Assembly: GCA_037034305.1 (NCBI GenBank)
Contig: JBAGJY010000003.1
Location: 314,827 to 378,826 of the forward strand
Origin: Streptantibioticus_A sp037034305
GTDB taxonomy: Bacteria; Actinomycetota; Actinomycetes; Streptomycetales; Streptomycetaceae
Direction: 5' to 3'
Length of the DNA stretch: 64,000 nt
Each line of letters opens with the position of its first letter. The stretch's first letter is position 1. The translations under genes were made by a program, and so were the position numbers. Below, one piece after another: positions 15,226 to 23,001 of the stretch. Below the pieces are notes generated by a model that did no database searches, was not told the DNA's origin, and saw nothing but the letters and a program-made list of their open reading frames with translations.

Positions 15226-16188
15226 ATGCCCCACGCCCCCGCACCGCGGGCCCTCAAGGCGCCGCTGGTCGTGGAGTTCCCGTTCACCCGCTCCCTCGGC
15301 CCGGTGCAGAGCGCCTTCCTCACCGGACTGCGCGAGCGCACCGTGCTCGGGGCGCGCTGCCACGACGGAAAGGTGCTGGTGCCGCCGGTCGAGTACGACC
15401 CGTTCACCGCCGAGGAACTGCGCGAACTGGTCGAGGTCGCCCCCACCGGCACCGTCACCAGCTGGGCCTGGAACCACGAACCGCGCCAACACCAGCCGCT
15501 GGACCGGCCGTTCGCCTGGGCGCTGGTCACACTGGACGGCGCCGACACCGCGATGCTGCACGCCCTGGACGCCCCCGGCGCCGAAGCCGTGCACACCGGC
15601 ATGCGGGTGCGGATCCGCTGGTCCGCCGAGCGTACCGGGGCCATCACCGACATCGCCTGCTTCGAACCCGACCCGGACGGCGCGGCCGGGGGCCAACCGC
15701 GGGCCTTCGAAGGCGGCTTCCCCGATCCGGTGAGCGGCATCGTCGCCCCCGCGCGGCTCGACTACACGTACTCACCGGGGCGGGCCCAGTCGCGCTACCT
15801 CGCCGCGCTCGCCGAGCAGCGCACCATCGGCGAACGCTGCCCGGCCTGCCGCAAGGTCTACGTACCGCCCCGCGGCGCCTGCCCGACCTGCGGGGTGGCC
15901 ACCGCGGAGCAGGTCGAGGTGGGGCCGCGCGGCACGGTCACCACGTACTGCGTGGTCAACATCAAGGCGAAGAACCTGGACATCGAGGTTCCCTACGTCT
16001 ACGCGCACATCGCCCTCGACGGCGCCGACCTCGCGCTGCACGGCCGGATCGGCGGCATCCCGTACGACCAGGTGCGGATGGGGCTACGGGTGGAGGCGGT
16101 GTGGACCGAGGACGGCCGGTACCCCGACCACTACCGCCCGACCGGTGAGCCCGACGCCGACTACGACAGCTACAAGGAGCTGCTGTGA
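15226..16188 (+). CDS. Two-domain DUF35/OB-fold zinc-ribbon protein (Rv3521-like)
   Basis: The 320-residue protein contains two DUF35-type modules. The first (about residues 25-150) has kept the OB-fold but lost the zinc ribbon, with only one cysteine (GARCHDGK). The second (about 180-300) has an intact C4 ribbon: C205, C208, C219 and C222. Such proteins bind thiolase-fold partners and supply the acyl-CoA channel, as ChsH2 does for the aldolase Ltp2. Its place between the hydratase and two thiolase-fold genes copies the Rv3521-Rv3522-Rv3523 order of mycobacteria. It overlaps the next gene by 4 bp. It probably forms a complex with one or both thiolase-fold products (inferred). Confidence 0.82.
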   Translation: MPHAPAPRALKAPLVVEFPFTRSLGPVQSAFLTGLRERTVLGARCHDGKVLVPPVEYDPFTAEELRELVEVAPTGTVTSWAWNHEPRQHQPLDRPFAWALVTLDGADTAMLHALDAPGAEAVHTGMRVRIRWSAERTGAITDIACFEPDPDGAAGGQPRAFEGGFPDPVSGIVAPARLDYTYSPGRAQSRYLAALAEQRTIGERCPACRKVYVPPRGACPTCGVATAEQVEVGPRGTVTTYCVVNIKAKNLDIEVPYVYAHIALDGADLALHGRIGGIPYDQVRMGLRVEAVWTEDGRYPDHYRPTGEPDADYDSYKELL

Positions 16189-17192
16189 CCCGGGACGTGG
16201 CGATCGTCGCCTTCGGGCAGAGCGAACACCGCCGCGACAGCTCGGAGTTCTCCGAGGTCGAGATGCTGATGCCGGTGCTGCACGAGGTACTCGGCCAGGT
16301 GGGACTGACCACCGACCGGATCGACTTCACCTGTTCGGGGTCGAGTGACTATCTCGCCGGGCGCGCCTTCTCGTTCACCATGGCGCTGGACGGCGTCGGC
16401 GCCTGGCCGCCGATCGCCGAGTCCCACGTCGAGATGGACGGCGCGTGGGCACTGTACGAGGCATGGGTGAAGATCCTCACCGGCGAGGCGGAGACCGCGC
16501 TGGTCTACGCCTACGGCAAGTCGTCGCCGGGCGATCTGCGCGGCGTACTGACCCGGCAGTTGGACCCGTACTACGTCGCACCGCTGTGGCCCGACCCGGT
16601 CGCGCTCGCCGCCCTCCAGGCGCGGACGCTGATCGACGCGGGCCTGACCGACGAACACCGCCTGGCCGCGATCACCGCACGCCACGGCGACCGCACCGGC
16701 GCCGACGAATACGTCGTACGGCCGTTGCGGCGCCGGGACTGCCCGCCGATCCGCGACGGCGCCGCGGCCGTGGTGCTGGCCGCCGGGGACACCGCCCGCG
16801 GCCTGTGCCCTCAGCCCGCCTGGATCCGGGGCATGGACCACCGCATCGAGGCGCACTCCCTCGGGGTGCGCGACCTCACCGACTCACCGTCGACCCGGCT
16901 GGCCGCGGAGCGCGCCGGGGCCTTCGACGCTCCGGTGGACACCGCTGAACTGCACGCCCCGTTCAGCTCCCAGGAGGTCGTGCTGCGCCGGGCGTTGCGG
17001 CTGGACGACACCGTGGCCGTCAACCCCTCGGGCGGCCCGCTGGTCGCCAATCCGGTGATGGCCGCCGGGCTGATCCGGCTCGGCGAGGCCGCCGCGCGCA
17101 TCCACCGCGGCCAGTCCGGGCGGGCGCTGGCGCACGCCACTTCCGGCCCGTGCCTACAGCAGAACCTGGTGGCCGTACTGGAGGCCTCATGA
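16185..17192 (+). CDS. ltp4: Thiolase-fold lipid-transfer/aldolase protein, Ltp4-like
   Basis: This 335-residue thiolase-superfamily (SCP-x-like) protein starts with DVAIVAFGQSEH and has the family's C-terminal NPSGGPLVANPVMAAGLIRLGEAA block. The protein is shorter than true thiolases and lacks the standard catalytic set. It starts at a GTG overlapping the OB-fold gene stop (GTGA) and is followed by the Ltp3-like gene through an ATGA overlap. In Rhodococcus, ltp3 and ltp4 are needed to cleave C24-branched sterol side chains, and related Ltp2 with a DUF35 partner is a retro-aldolase. A similar carbon-carbon cleavage is the best guess here. Confidence 0.8.
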   Translation: MTRDVAIVAFGQSEHRRDSSEFSEVEMLMPVLHEVLGQVGLTTDRIDFTCSGSSDYLAGRAFSFTMALDGVGAWPPIAESHVEMDGAWALYEAWVKILTGEAETALVYAYGKSSPGDLRGVLTRQLDPYYVAPLWPDPVALAALQARTLIDAGLTDEHRLAAITARHGDRTGADEYVVRPLRRRDCPPIRDGAAAVVLAAGDTARGLCPQPAWIRGMDHRIEAHSLGVRDLTDSPSTRLAAERAGAFDAPVDTAELHAPFSSQEVVLRRALRLDDTVAVNPSGGPLVANPVMAAGLIRLGEAAARIHRGQSGRALAHATSGPCLQQNLVAVLEAS

Positions 17193-18355
17193 GCAGGGAA
17201 CCGGTGGCCGTCATCGGGATCGGCCAGACCAAGCACGTCGCCGCACGGCACGACGTGTCGATCGCCGGACTGGTCCGCGAGGCCGCCAGGCGGGCGCTCA
17301 GTGACGCGGAGTTGGGCTGGGCCGACATCGACGCCGTGGTCATCGGCAAGGCGCCGGACTTCTTCGAGGGCGTGATGATGCCCGAGCTGTACCTGGCCGA
17401 CGCGCTGGGCGCGGTAGGCAAGCCCATGCTCAGGGTGCACACCGCGGGCTCGGTCGGCGGCTCGACGGCACTGGTGGCGGCCAACCTCGTCGCCGCCCGG
17501 GTACACCGCACGGTGCTCACCGTCGCCTTCGAAAAACAGTCGGAATCCAACGCCATGTGGGGCCTGTCGCTGCCGATCCCCTTCCAGCAGCCGCTGCTCG
17601 CGGGCGCGGGCGGATTCTTCGCACCGCACGTCAGGGCGTACATCCGGCGCAGCGGCGCCCCGGACACCGTGGGCTCGCTGGTCGCCTACAAGGACCGGCG
17701 CAACGCGCTGAAGAACCCGTACGCGCATGTCCGCGACCCGGGGATCACGCTGGAGCAGGTGCGGTCCTCATCCATGCTGTGGGACCCGATCCGCTATCTG
17801 GAGACCTGCCCGTCCTCGGACGGCGCCTGTGCGATGGTGCTCGGCGACACCGCCGTCGCCCGGCGCGCACCGCGCCCACCCGCGTGGCTGCGCGGTGGTG
17901 CGATGCGCAGCGAGCCGACGATGTTCGCGGGCAAGGACTACGTGTCCCCGCGGGCCGGCAGGGACTGCGCCGCGGACGTCTACCGGCAGGCGGGGATCAC
18001 CGAACCGCGCCGGGAGATCGACGTGGTGGAGATGTATGTGCCGTTCTCCTGGTACGAGCCGATGTGGCTGGAGAACCTGGGCTTCGCGGCCGAGGGCGAG
18101 GGCTGGAAGCTCACCGAGTCAGGGGTGACCGAGATCGACGGTGAACTCCCGGTCAACCCGTCGGGCGGGGTGCTGTCCACCAACCCCATCGGCGCCTCCG
18201 GCATGATCCGCTTCGCCGAGGCCGCGCTGCAGGTGCGCGGACAGGCGGGTGAACACCAGGTGGACGGTGCCCGGTTGGCGCTGGGCCACGCCTACGGCGG
18301 CGGTTCGCAGTTCTTCTCGATGTGGCTGGTGGGGTGTGAGCGACCCGAGGCGTGA
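17189..18355 (+). CDS. ltp3: Thiolase-fold lipid-transfer/aldolase protein, Ltp3-like
   Basis: The 388-residue thiolase-superfamily protein opens with REPVAVIGIGQTKHVAARHDVSIAGLVREAARRAL. It contains the HTAGSVGGSTAL segment around the usual nucleophile position, where no cysteine stands, and ends with NPSGGVLSTNPIGASGMIRFAEAALQVRGQAGEHQV and HAYGGGSQFF. The absence of the thiolase cysteine argues for an aldolase-type rather than a thiolytic reaction. The start at ATG 17189 overlaps the previous stop. As the last gene of the EchA19-OB-Ltp4-Ltp3 operon, it likely pairs with the OB-fold protein. Which of the two thiolase-fold proteins binds it cannot be seen. Confidence 0.8.
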   Translation: MSREPVAVIGIGQTKHVAARHDVSIAGLVREAARRALSDAELGWADIDAVVIGKAPDFFEGVMMPELYLADALGAVGKPMLRVHTAGSVGGSTALVAANLVAARVHRTVLTVAFEKQSESNAMWGLSLPIPFQQPLLAGAGGFFAPHVRAYIRRSGAPDTVGSLVAYKDRRNALKNPYAHVRDPGITLEQVRSSSMLWDPIRYLETCPSSDGACAMVLGDTAVARRAPRPPAWLRGGAMRSEPTMFAGKDYVSPRAGRDCAADVYRQAGITEPRREIDVVEMYVPFSWYEPMWLENLGFAAEGEGWKLTESGVTEIDGELPVNPSGGVLSTNPIGASGMIRFAEAALQVRGQAGEHQVDGARLALGHAYGGGSQFFSMWLVGCERPEA

Positions 18356-18407
18356 GCGGAGGGCGTCCGGCCTCGGGGAACGGCTGTCGGGCACCGCCCG
18401 CCCTCGC

Positions 18408-18413
18408 TAGGCT
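18408..18413 (+). promoter_or_regulatory. Candidate -10 box (TAGGCT) for the DUF397 gene
   Basis: TAGGCT within CGCTAGGCTGGG is a frequent Streptomyces -10 form. It lies 40 bp before the GTG at 18448, in an otherwise featureless spacer after the Ltp3-like gene. The -35 element is weak. Confidence 0.35.
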
Positions 18414-18447
18414 GGGCCGCGGAGAACAAAGCCGGAAGGGAGCGAAC

Positions 18448-18687
18448 GTGGCCGACAGCAAGACCGGACAGCCCATGGCCAACGGGAAGAAACCGCAACT
18501 CGACTTGACGGGGGCGGAATGGCAGGCCAGCAACCAGGGGAAGGGCGACGTCCAGATCGCCTTCGTGGAGGGCTACATCGCGATGCGTGACGGTCGCAAC
18601 CCGGACGGCCCTTCGCTGATCTTCACTCCGGCCGAGTGGAACGCCTTCGTACTCGGCGCCCGGGACGGCGAGTTCGACCTCACCTGA
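18448..18687 (+). CDS. Small DUF397-family protein
   Basis: The 79-residue protein has the DUF397 pattern: LTGAEWQASNQGKGDVQIAFVEGYIAMRD (about residues 19-47), then NPDGPSLIFTPAEWNAFVLGARDGEFDLT. It starts at GTG 18448 behind GGAAGGGAGCG. DUF397 proteins are very numerous in Streptomyces, usually next to an Xre-type (Scr1-like) regulator and often tied to development. Here no such regulator is adjacent, so it is an orphan member. Its stop overlaps the end of the decayed helicase on the other strand. Confidence 0.8.
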   Translation: MADSKTGQPMANGKKPQLDLTGAEWQASNQGKGDVQIAFVEGYIAMRDGRNPDGPSLIFTPAEWNAFVLGARDGEFDLT

Positions 18688-19849
18688 CCAGCCCGGACAA
18701 CACCCTTGGCAGCTCGCCATCATGGACGACGGTGAGCTGCCGGGTGACCCGGGTGACGGCGACGTACAGGTCGTGTCCGCCCTTGGGGGACTGCGCCAGG
18801 ATCCCGGCCGGATCGGCGAGCACCACCCGGTCGAACTCCAGCCCCTTCGCCTGACGAGTGGTCAGTAACACCACGTCGGCGTCCAGCGCCGCACGGTGCG
18901 TTCCCGTCGCGCCCCGCGGTAACGCCGCGGTGAGCGCGGGGAGTTGCCGGTCCGCGGCGATCACAGCGAGTCGGCCGCCGCCATCGGCCTGAAGCGCCTT
19001 GAGTTCGGCCGCCACGGCGTCGGCCACCGCGACCGCCACAGCGCCGTCCGGCGCCGCGACCGCCCGTGGCGCGACGCCCTCGCCGCGCACCGACTCCGGC
19101 GCGCGCTGCCCGGGCGCGACCGCCGCCAGGATGTCGGCGGCGACCGCCATCACCTCTGACGGAGCGCGGTAGTTGACCGTCAACTCCGCCTGCCGCCAAC
19201 GGCCCGCGGCGTACGGGTCGAGCATCTCGCCCCAGGACCGGGCCCCGGCGGCCGAGCCGGTCTGCGCCACATCGCCGACCACCGTCATCGAGCGGGTCGG
19301 CACCCGCCGCATCACCATCCGCCAGGCCATCGCCGACAACTCCTGTGCCTCGTCCACGACCACATGCCCGCACGCCCAACTCCGGTCCGCCATGGCGCGT
19401 TCGGCCGTGGTGCGGTACGGGCCGGGGTCGCTTAGCGCAACTCCTCGTCGTCCAGCGGGTGTTCGAGCCGGGCCGCCTGGTCGCGGACCAGCGCGTCCAG
19501 CACATCGGTGACGAACCGTTTGCGCGCCACGTTGTGCGGCAGCCGCAGTGCCCGCGCGCGGTCCCGGGCCCGCAGGCACAGCTGCGGTGTGCAGATGGCG
19601 GCGGCGCACCAGACCGTGCGGATCGCCGGGCGAGGCGGCGTAGAAGGGGTGCGCGGCCGGTGCCCGCCAGTCGAGCAGCAGGGGTTCGCATTCGGTGTCG
19701 CGCAGTCCGGTCCCGCCGATGTAGAGGGTGGTCCCGTCCTCGGCGTCGATGCGGCCGAAGCACAGGCCGCTGTCCACACCGTTCAGCCGGGCGATGGTTC
19801 GGGCCAACTCGGCGGCGGAGGTGTCGCGTTCGACCCTGGCGGTCGTCAC
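18680..19849 (-). pseudogene. Decayed HelD/HelR-type helicase (RNA polymerase recycling factor family)
   Basis: Three blocks of a HelD/HelR-type UvrD-like helicase remain in order. The first reads IARLNGVDSGLCFGRIDAED to LLLDWRAPAAHPF (about 19830-19600). The second, in another frame, reads RARDRARALRLPHNVARK to LDDEELR and a stop at 19432. The third, back in the first frame, reads TTAERAMADRSWACGHVVVDEAQELSAMAWRM to the end at 18680. About 250 residues expected between blocks one and two, including the Walker A motif GGPGTGKT, are missing, and a second deletion joins blocks two and three. The Walker B-like VVVDEAQE and later helicase motifs survive. It cannot make a working ATPase. The intact family removes stalled RNA polymerase and can give rifamycin tolerance. 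Confidence 0.85.
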
Positions 19850-19904
19850 CTCGCCGGGGCTTGGGGTGCGCAGCAGCCGCGGTGCGGGACGTGTCCACGG
19901 CGCC

Positions 19905-20101
19905 GTGCGATCACCTTCACCGTCGGCGGCAACACGGCGGCCGACGGCGGGCCCGGCAGCGGCGCCATGGTCCAGGCGGGCCGATCGCGGACCGCCAGCC
20001 TGCGCGTCGCCCCGGACGGCGGCCACGACCACCGGGTCACCGCCGACGCCGGTGACGGGTTCGGGCGGCGGTTCGACGGTCGTTCGTACCCCTCGGCGTA
20101 G
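19905..20101 (+). pseudogene. Possible 3' fragment of a secreted-enzyme gene (tentative)
   Basis: The plus frame ending in the TAG at 20099-20101 reads ITFTVGGNTAADGG to RVAPDGGHDHRVTADAGDGF and ends GRRFDGRSYPSA. This resembles the beta-rich C-terminal repeats of phospholipase C-type enzymes (DUF756-like). It has no start, RBS or upstream catalytic domain, and abuts the decayed helicase, so it may be the other side of a deletion junction. The likeness is weak. Confidence 0.3.
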
Positions 20102-20164
20102 CCGTACGGGGCACCCCCTCGGCCCCGGGCCCGCGAGCGGGGCCAGGGCACGTACCATGTGCCC

Positions 20165-20665
20165 ATGTCCTTCCTCCGCCGACGTAGCGCCGCCACGCCC
20201 ACCGGCCCTGACTTCGACGTTCTGGCCATGGACCCGGGTGACTGGCCGGGCAACCTGGGTGCGGGGCTGCTGCCCGGACCCGACGGCAGCTGCCAGGGCA
20301 TCTTCCTGCGCTACGACCTGTTCGGCGGTCGCGGTCCGGCCATGCTGATCGGCAACCTGCCGGAGGGCTCGCCCGCCCGCGAGCTGGAGGAGGGGCAGGT
20401 GCCGTTCGAGGTGGCGCAACTGCTCGCGGCGCTCGGCGACGACGAGCCGGTGCACGAGGTGGAGCGCGAGGACATCCCGGTGATGCACGGCGACAGCCTG
20501 CTGATCGTCCGCCGGATCAAGGTCAGCGAGAGCCGCGTCGCCTGCGCCCAGTTCGACCGCAGCGACGGTGTGCAGGTCACCATCGCCACCTGGGACCGGC
20601 CGATCACCGACGACCTCTACCAATTGCTCAAGCCGCTGCCCGCGGAGATGTTCCAGCAGGGCTGA
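20165..20665 (+). CDS. Conserved hypothetical protein
   Basis: This 166-residue acidic, soluble protein has no domain I can name. Features visible are a basic start (MSFLRRRS), a central mixed alpha/beta region and the closing block VTIATWDRPITDDLYQLLKPLPAEMFQQG. An in-frame GTG at 20159 would add two residues. Codon use is normal, and a strong terminator hairpin follows at 20689-20718. The decayed region upstream suggests it now stands alone; no functional link to the convergent amidase gene is evident. Confidence 0.7.
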   Translation: MSFLRRRSAATPTGPDFDVLAMDPGDWPGNLGAGLLPGPDGSCQGIFLRYDLFGGRGPAMLIGNLPEGSPARELEEGQVPFEVAQLLAALGDDEPVHEVEREDIPVMHGDSLLIVRRIKVSESRVACAQFDRSDGVQVTIATWDRPITDDLYQLLKPLPAEMFQQG

Positions 20666-20688
20666 CCGCCAAGCGCACCCGGACACGA

Positions 20689-20718
20689 AGCGGGCGCCCC
20701 CGGCCGGGGGCGCCCGCT
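20689..20718. terminator. Bidirectional terminator hairpin
   Basis: Arms of 13 bp (20689-20701 and 20706-20718, rich in GGGCGCCCCC) enclose a GGCC loop. It lies 24 bp after the hypothetical gene stop and 18 bp from the stop of the convergent amidase gene, so it can end both transcripts. Confidence 0.8.
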
Positions 20719-20735
20719 GTCGTTCACGAGCCGGA

Positions 20736-22724
20736 TCAGGCTCCGGTGGACGGCCGGATCGCCACGTCGTCGGCCCGGACATAGCCCACCCGGTGCCCGA
20801 ACTGGATCTCGTAGTAGATCAACTTGCCGCGCACCCAGGTCTGCCTGGCCCGGTCGAAGGCCGACGAGGAGAGGTACTCACCGCGCATCCAGTCGCCGAT
20901 CACATACCTCTGGCCCGCGGGCAGCGAGTACTGCAGCGGGACCAGACGCTGTGGCGTGATGCCCCGCGGGTACGCGGACGGCTCCGGATACGCCCGGCCG
21001 TACACCGGGACCGAGGAGCGGCCGGGCTTCGGGGTGACCACCCAGCCGCGCCTGCCCAGCGCCACCGGCGCGCCCGGCGGGTTGTGGAACCACGCCTTCT
21101 GCCCCAGGTACCAGATCGCCGTCCAGTCGCCGCGCTGCTCGGCGACCGCGAACTGCTGGCCGGCGGCGGCGCGCGCCCCGGTGTCGTTCACCCCGGTCGT
21201 GGAGTCACCGCCGGGGTGCAGTCCCACATCGCTGACCAGGGGCGCGGCCTCGCTGGGCGCGCTGTACAGGCGTACCGCCCCGGAACCGTGCGGTGCGCAG
21301 GGCAGGTCCCTCCCGCCGCAGTCCGAGAAGAACGGCCGGTTCTCCTCGTACGGCGGGTCGATGGTCACCAGCCCGCCGCCCGCACCGGGCGACGGCCGGA
21401 ACGGCACTCCCATCAGCTCGAAGTAGTGCGCCCAGTCCCAGTACGGCCCCGGATCGGTGTGCATGTTGGCCACGGTGGACGGCTCGGTGCCCGGCACGTT
21501 GTCATGGCCCAGGACGTGCTGGCGGTCCAGCGGGATCCGGTACCTGTGCGCCAGGTAGCGCACCAGGCGGGCCGAGGTGCGGTACATCGCCTCGGTGTAC
21601 CAGGCGTCGGGATCGGCCAGGAACCCCTCGTGCTCCACGCCGACCGACTTGGAGTTGACGTACCAGTTGCCCGCGTGCCAGCCCACGTCCTTGGTGCTCA
21701 TGTGCTCCGCGATGTGGCCGTCGGAGGAGCGCACGGTGTAGTGCCAGCCCAGATAGCGCGGATCCGACACCAGCTTGAGCGTGGTGTCCCAGGTGCCCTC
21801 GGTGTCATGGATGACGATGTAGTCCACCGACGAGTCCTGCGGCCGGTTGGTCACATCGTGGTTGCCGTAGTCGTTGGCGTCCGGGCCGTACTTGATGTAC
21901 GGCGCGGGAATCCACTCGCAGGCGACCAGCCGCGGGCACTCGGTGTTCCTGGCGTCCGCGGTGCGCAGGCCCAGCCTGGCGGCCTGCGCGGGGTCCGGCT
22001 TGACCTTCGGCTGGGCCGGTAGCGTGAGGCGCTGGCCGCTGTCCGTGGTGCGCGAGACGCCGTCGTGGATGGTCTGGTACACGTCGGCCGCGAAGTTCAC
22101 CGCGGTGGCCGTGTCATCGGCGCCCGAGTAGCGGGCCACCGCGCCGAACCAGGCTGCGGGATCGTCGCTCAACGGCAGGCCCAGCGCCCGCTGGTAGGCG
22201 GCCAGCAGCGCGGCGCCGCCCGCGATGTTGGCGGCCGGGTCGGTGCGCAGCCGCTCGTTGGGCAGCCCGGTCAGCTGGGCCGCCTGGTCGGCAGTGCGCA
22301 GCGACGGGGGCAGCACCCGGTCCTGGGGCACCGTGACGCCCGCCGGGCTGAGCCGGGAGCGCCCGGGGTCACCCCGGGTGTCGCCCGCCGCGTCACCGTC
22401 GGTGCGGTAGCGGGACTGGGCGATCGCGGTGCGGGCGTCGGTCAGGTGCATGGGCCCGTAGCCGCCGCTGGCGCTGGGCCGCCCGGCATGGCCGTCCCAG
22501 CGCGACTCCAGGTAGGAGACGCCGAGCAGCACGCTCTGCGGTACGTGGTACTGCCGCGCCGCCCGGGCGAAGGCCTGCTGGAGCGGCGCGGGGCGCGCCA
22601 GCGGGGTGGCGTCGACCCGTGGGGCCGCGCAGAACACCGGGAGCAGCGCGGCGGCGGTGGCCATGGCACACAGCGTGGTTCTGCGGCCGCGGCGTCCGGG
22701 GTGGGGGGATGCGGAGCCTCGCAA
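20736..22724 (-). CDS. Secreted N-acetylmuramoyl-L-alanine amidase with lysozyme-like domain
   Basis: The 662-residue exported cell-wall hydrolase opens with a basic start and hydrophobic stretch (RRGRRTTLCAMATAAALLPVFCAA) that forms a signal peptide of about 39 residues. A lysozyme/transglycosylase-like domain follows (ARQYHVPQSVLLGVSYLESRWDGH, with the likely acid in LESR). An Amidase_2 domain comes next (VDYIVIHDTEG to HVLGHDNVPG), with zinc-ligand histidines in both segments. The C-terminal region contains SH3-like repeats. TTG 22724 is chosen as start because AGGAGG lies 5 bp upstream and the signal peptide then begins at once; the frame is open further upstream. Two cutting activities in one chain suggest a role in peptidoglycan turnover. 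Confidence 0.85.
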   Translation of the reverse strand: MRGSASPHPGRRGRRTTLCAMATAAALLPVFCAAPRVDATPLARPAPLQQAFARAARQYHVPQSVLLGVSYLESRWDGHAGRPSASGGYGPMHLTDARTAIAQSRYRTDGDAAGDTRGDPGRSRLSPAGVTVPQDRVLPPSLRTADQAAQLTGLPNERLRTDPAANIAGGAALLAAYQRALGLPLSDDPAAWFGAVARYSGADDTATAVNFAADVYQTIHDGVSRTTDSGQRLTLPAQPKVKPDPAQAARLGLRTADARNTECPRLVACEWIPAPYIKYGPDANDYGNHDVTNRPQDSSVDYIVIHDTEGTWDTTLKLVSDPRYLGWHYTVRSSDGHIAEHMSTKDVGWHAGNWYVNSKSVGVEHEGFLADPDAWYTEAMYRTSARLVRYLAHRYRIPLDRQHVLGHDNVPGTEPSTVANMHTDPGPYWDWAHYFELMGVPFRPSPGAGGGLVTIDPPYEENRPFFSDCGGRDLPCAPHGSGAVRLYSAPSEAAPLVSDVGLHPGGDSTTGVNDTGARAAAGQQFAVAEQRGDWTAIWYLGQKAWFHNPPGAPVALGRRGWVVTPKPGRSSVPVYGRAYPEPSAYPRGITPQRLVPLQYSLPAGQRYVIGDWMRGEYLSSSAFDRARQTWVRGKLIYYEIQFGHRVGYVRADDVAIRPSTGA

Positions 22725-22848
22725 AGCAGCCTCCTGGTCTGGCGCGTTCCACGTGGGCGGAACCCCAGGCGTACCGGCTGTCTGATGGTCAGTCAAATAC
22801 CGGTGGTGCCGGTGTTGCCGCAGGTCCGTGGCGGCGGCCGAGCACGTC

Positions 22849-22883
22849 AATGCCCGTGCCGGGGGTTTCCCGGCACGGGCATT
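22849..22883. terminator. Strong terminator hairpin downstream of the APH-family gene
   Basis: Perfect 15-bp arms (22849-22863 and 22869-22883) surround a GGTTT loop. The hairpin lies about 120 bp past the stop of the minus-strand kinase gene and about 125 bp before the amidase start, so it insulates the two genes. Confidence 0.75.
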
Positions 22884-23001
22884 CACGTCCGCACGGCTCG
22901 GCAGACCAGCCCTTCGAGGCCCGGAATTGGGCCGTCCGGATGACGCTGTCCGGGGGACGCGGGAGGAAGCGCGTGGGGTGGGGCGCGGTGCGGGGTCGGA
23001 C

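Noticed and set aside
22779..22795. Possible fourth copy of CTGAC-N5-GTCAG before the amidase gene (CTGATGGTCAGTCAA)
   Set aside because: Only 8 of 10 core bases fit, and the gene is unrelated to lipid metabolism. It may instead be a simple CTGA-tgg-TCAG repeat.
18690..22886. Long minus-strand open frames continuous through the helicase remnant and the amidase upstream region
   Set aside because: High-GC DNA keeps frames open. Only the parts with family motifs are genes; the rest lacks starts, RBS and sensible composition.
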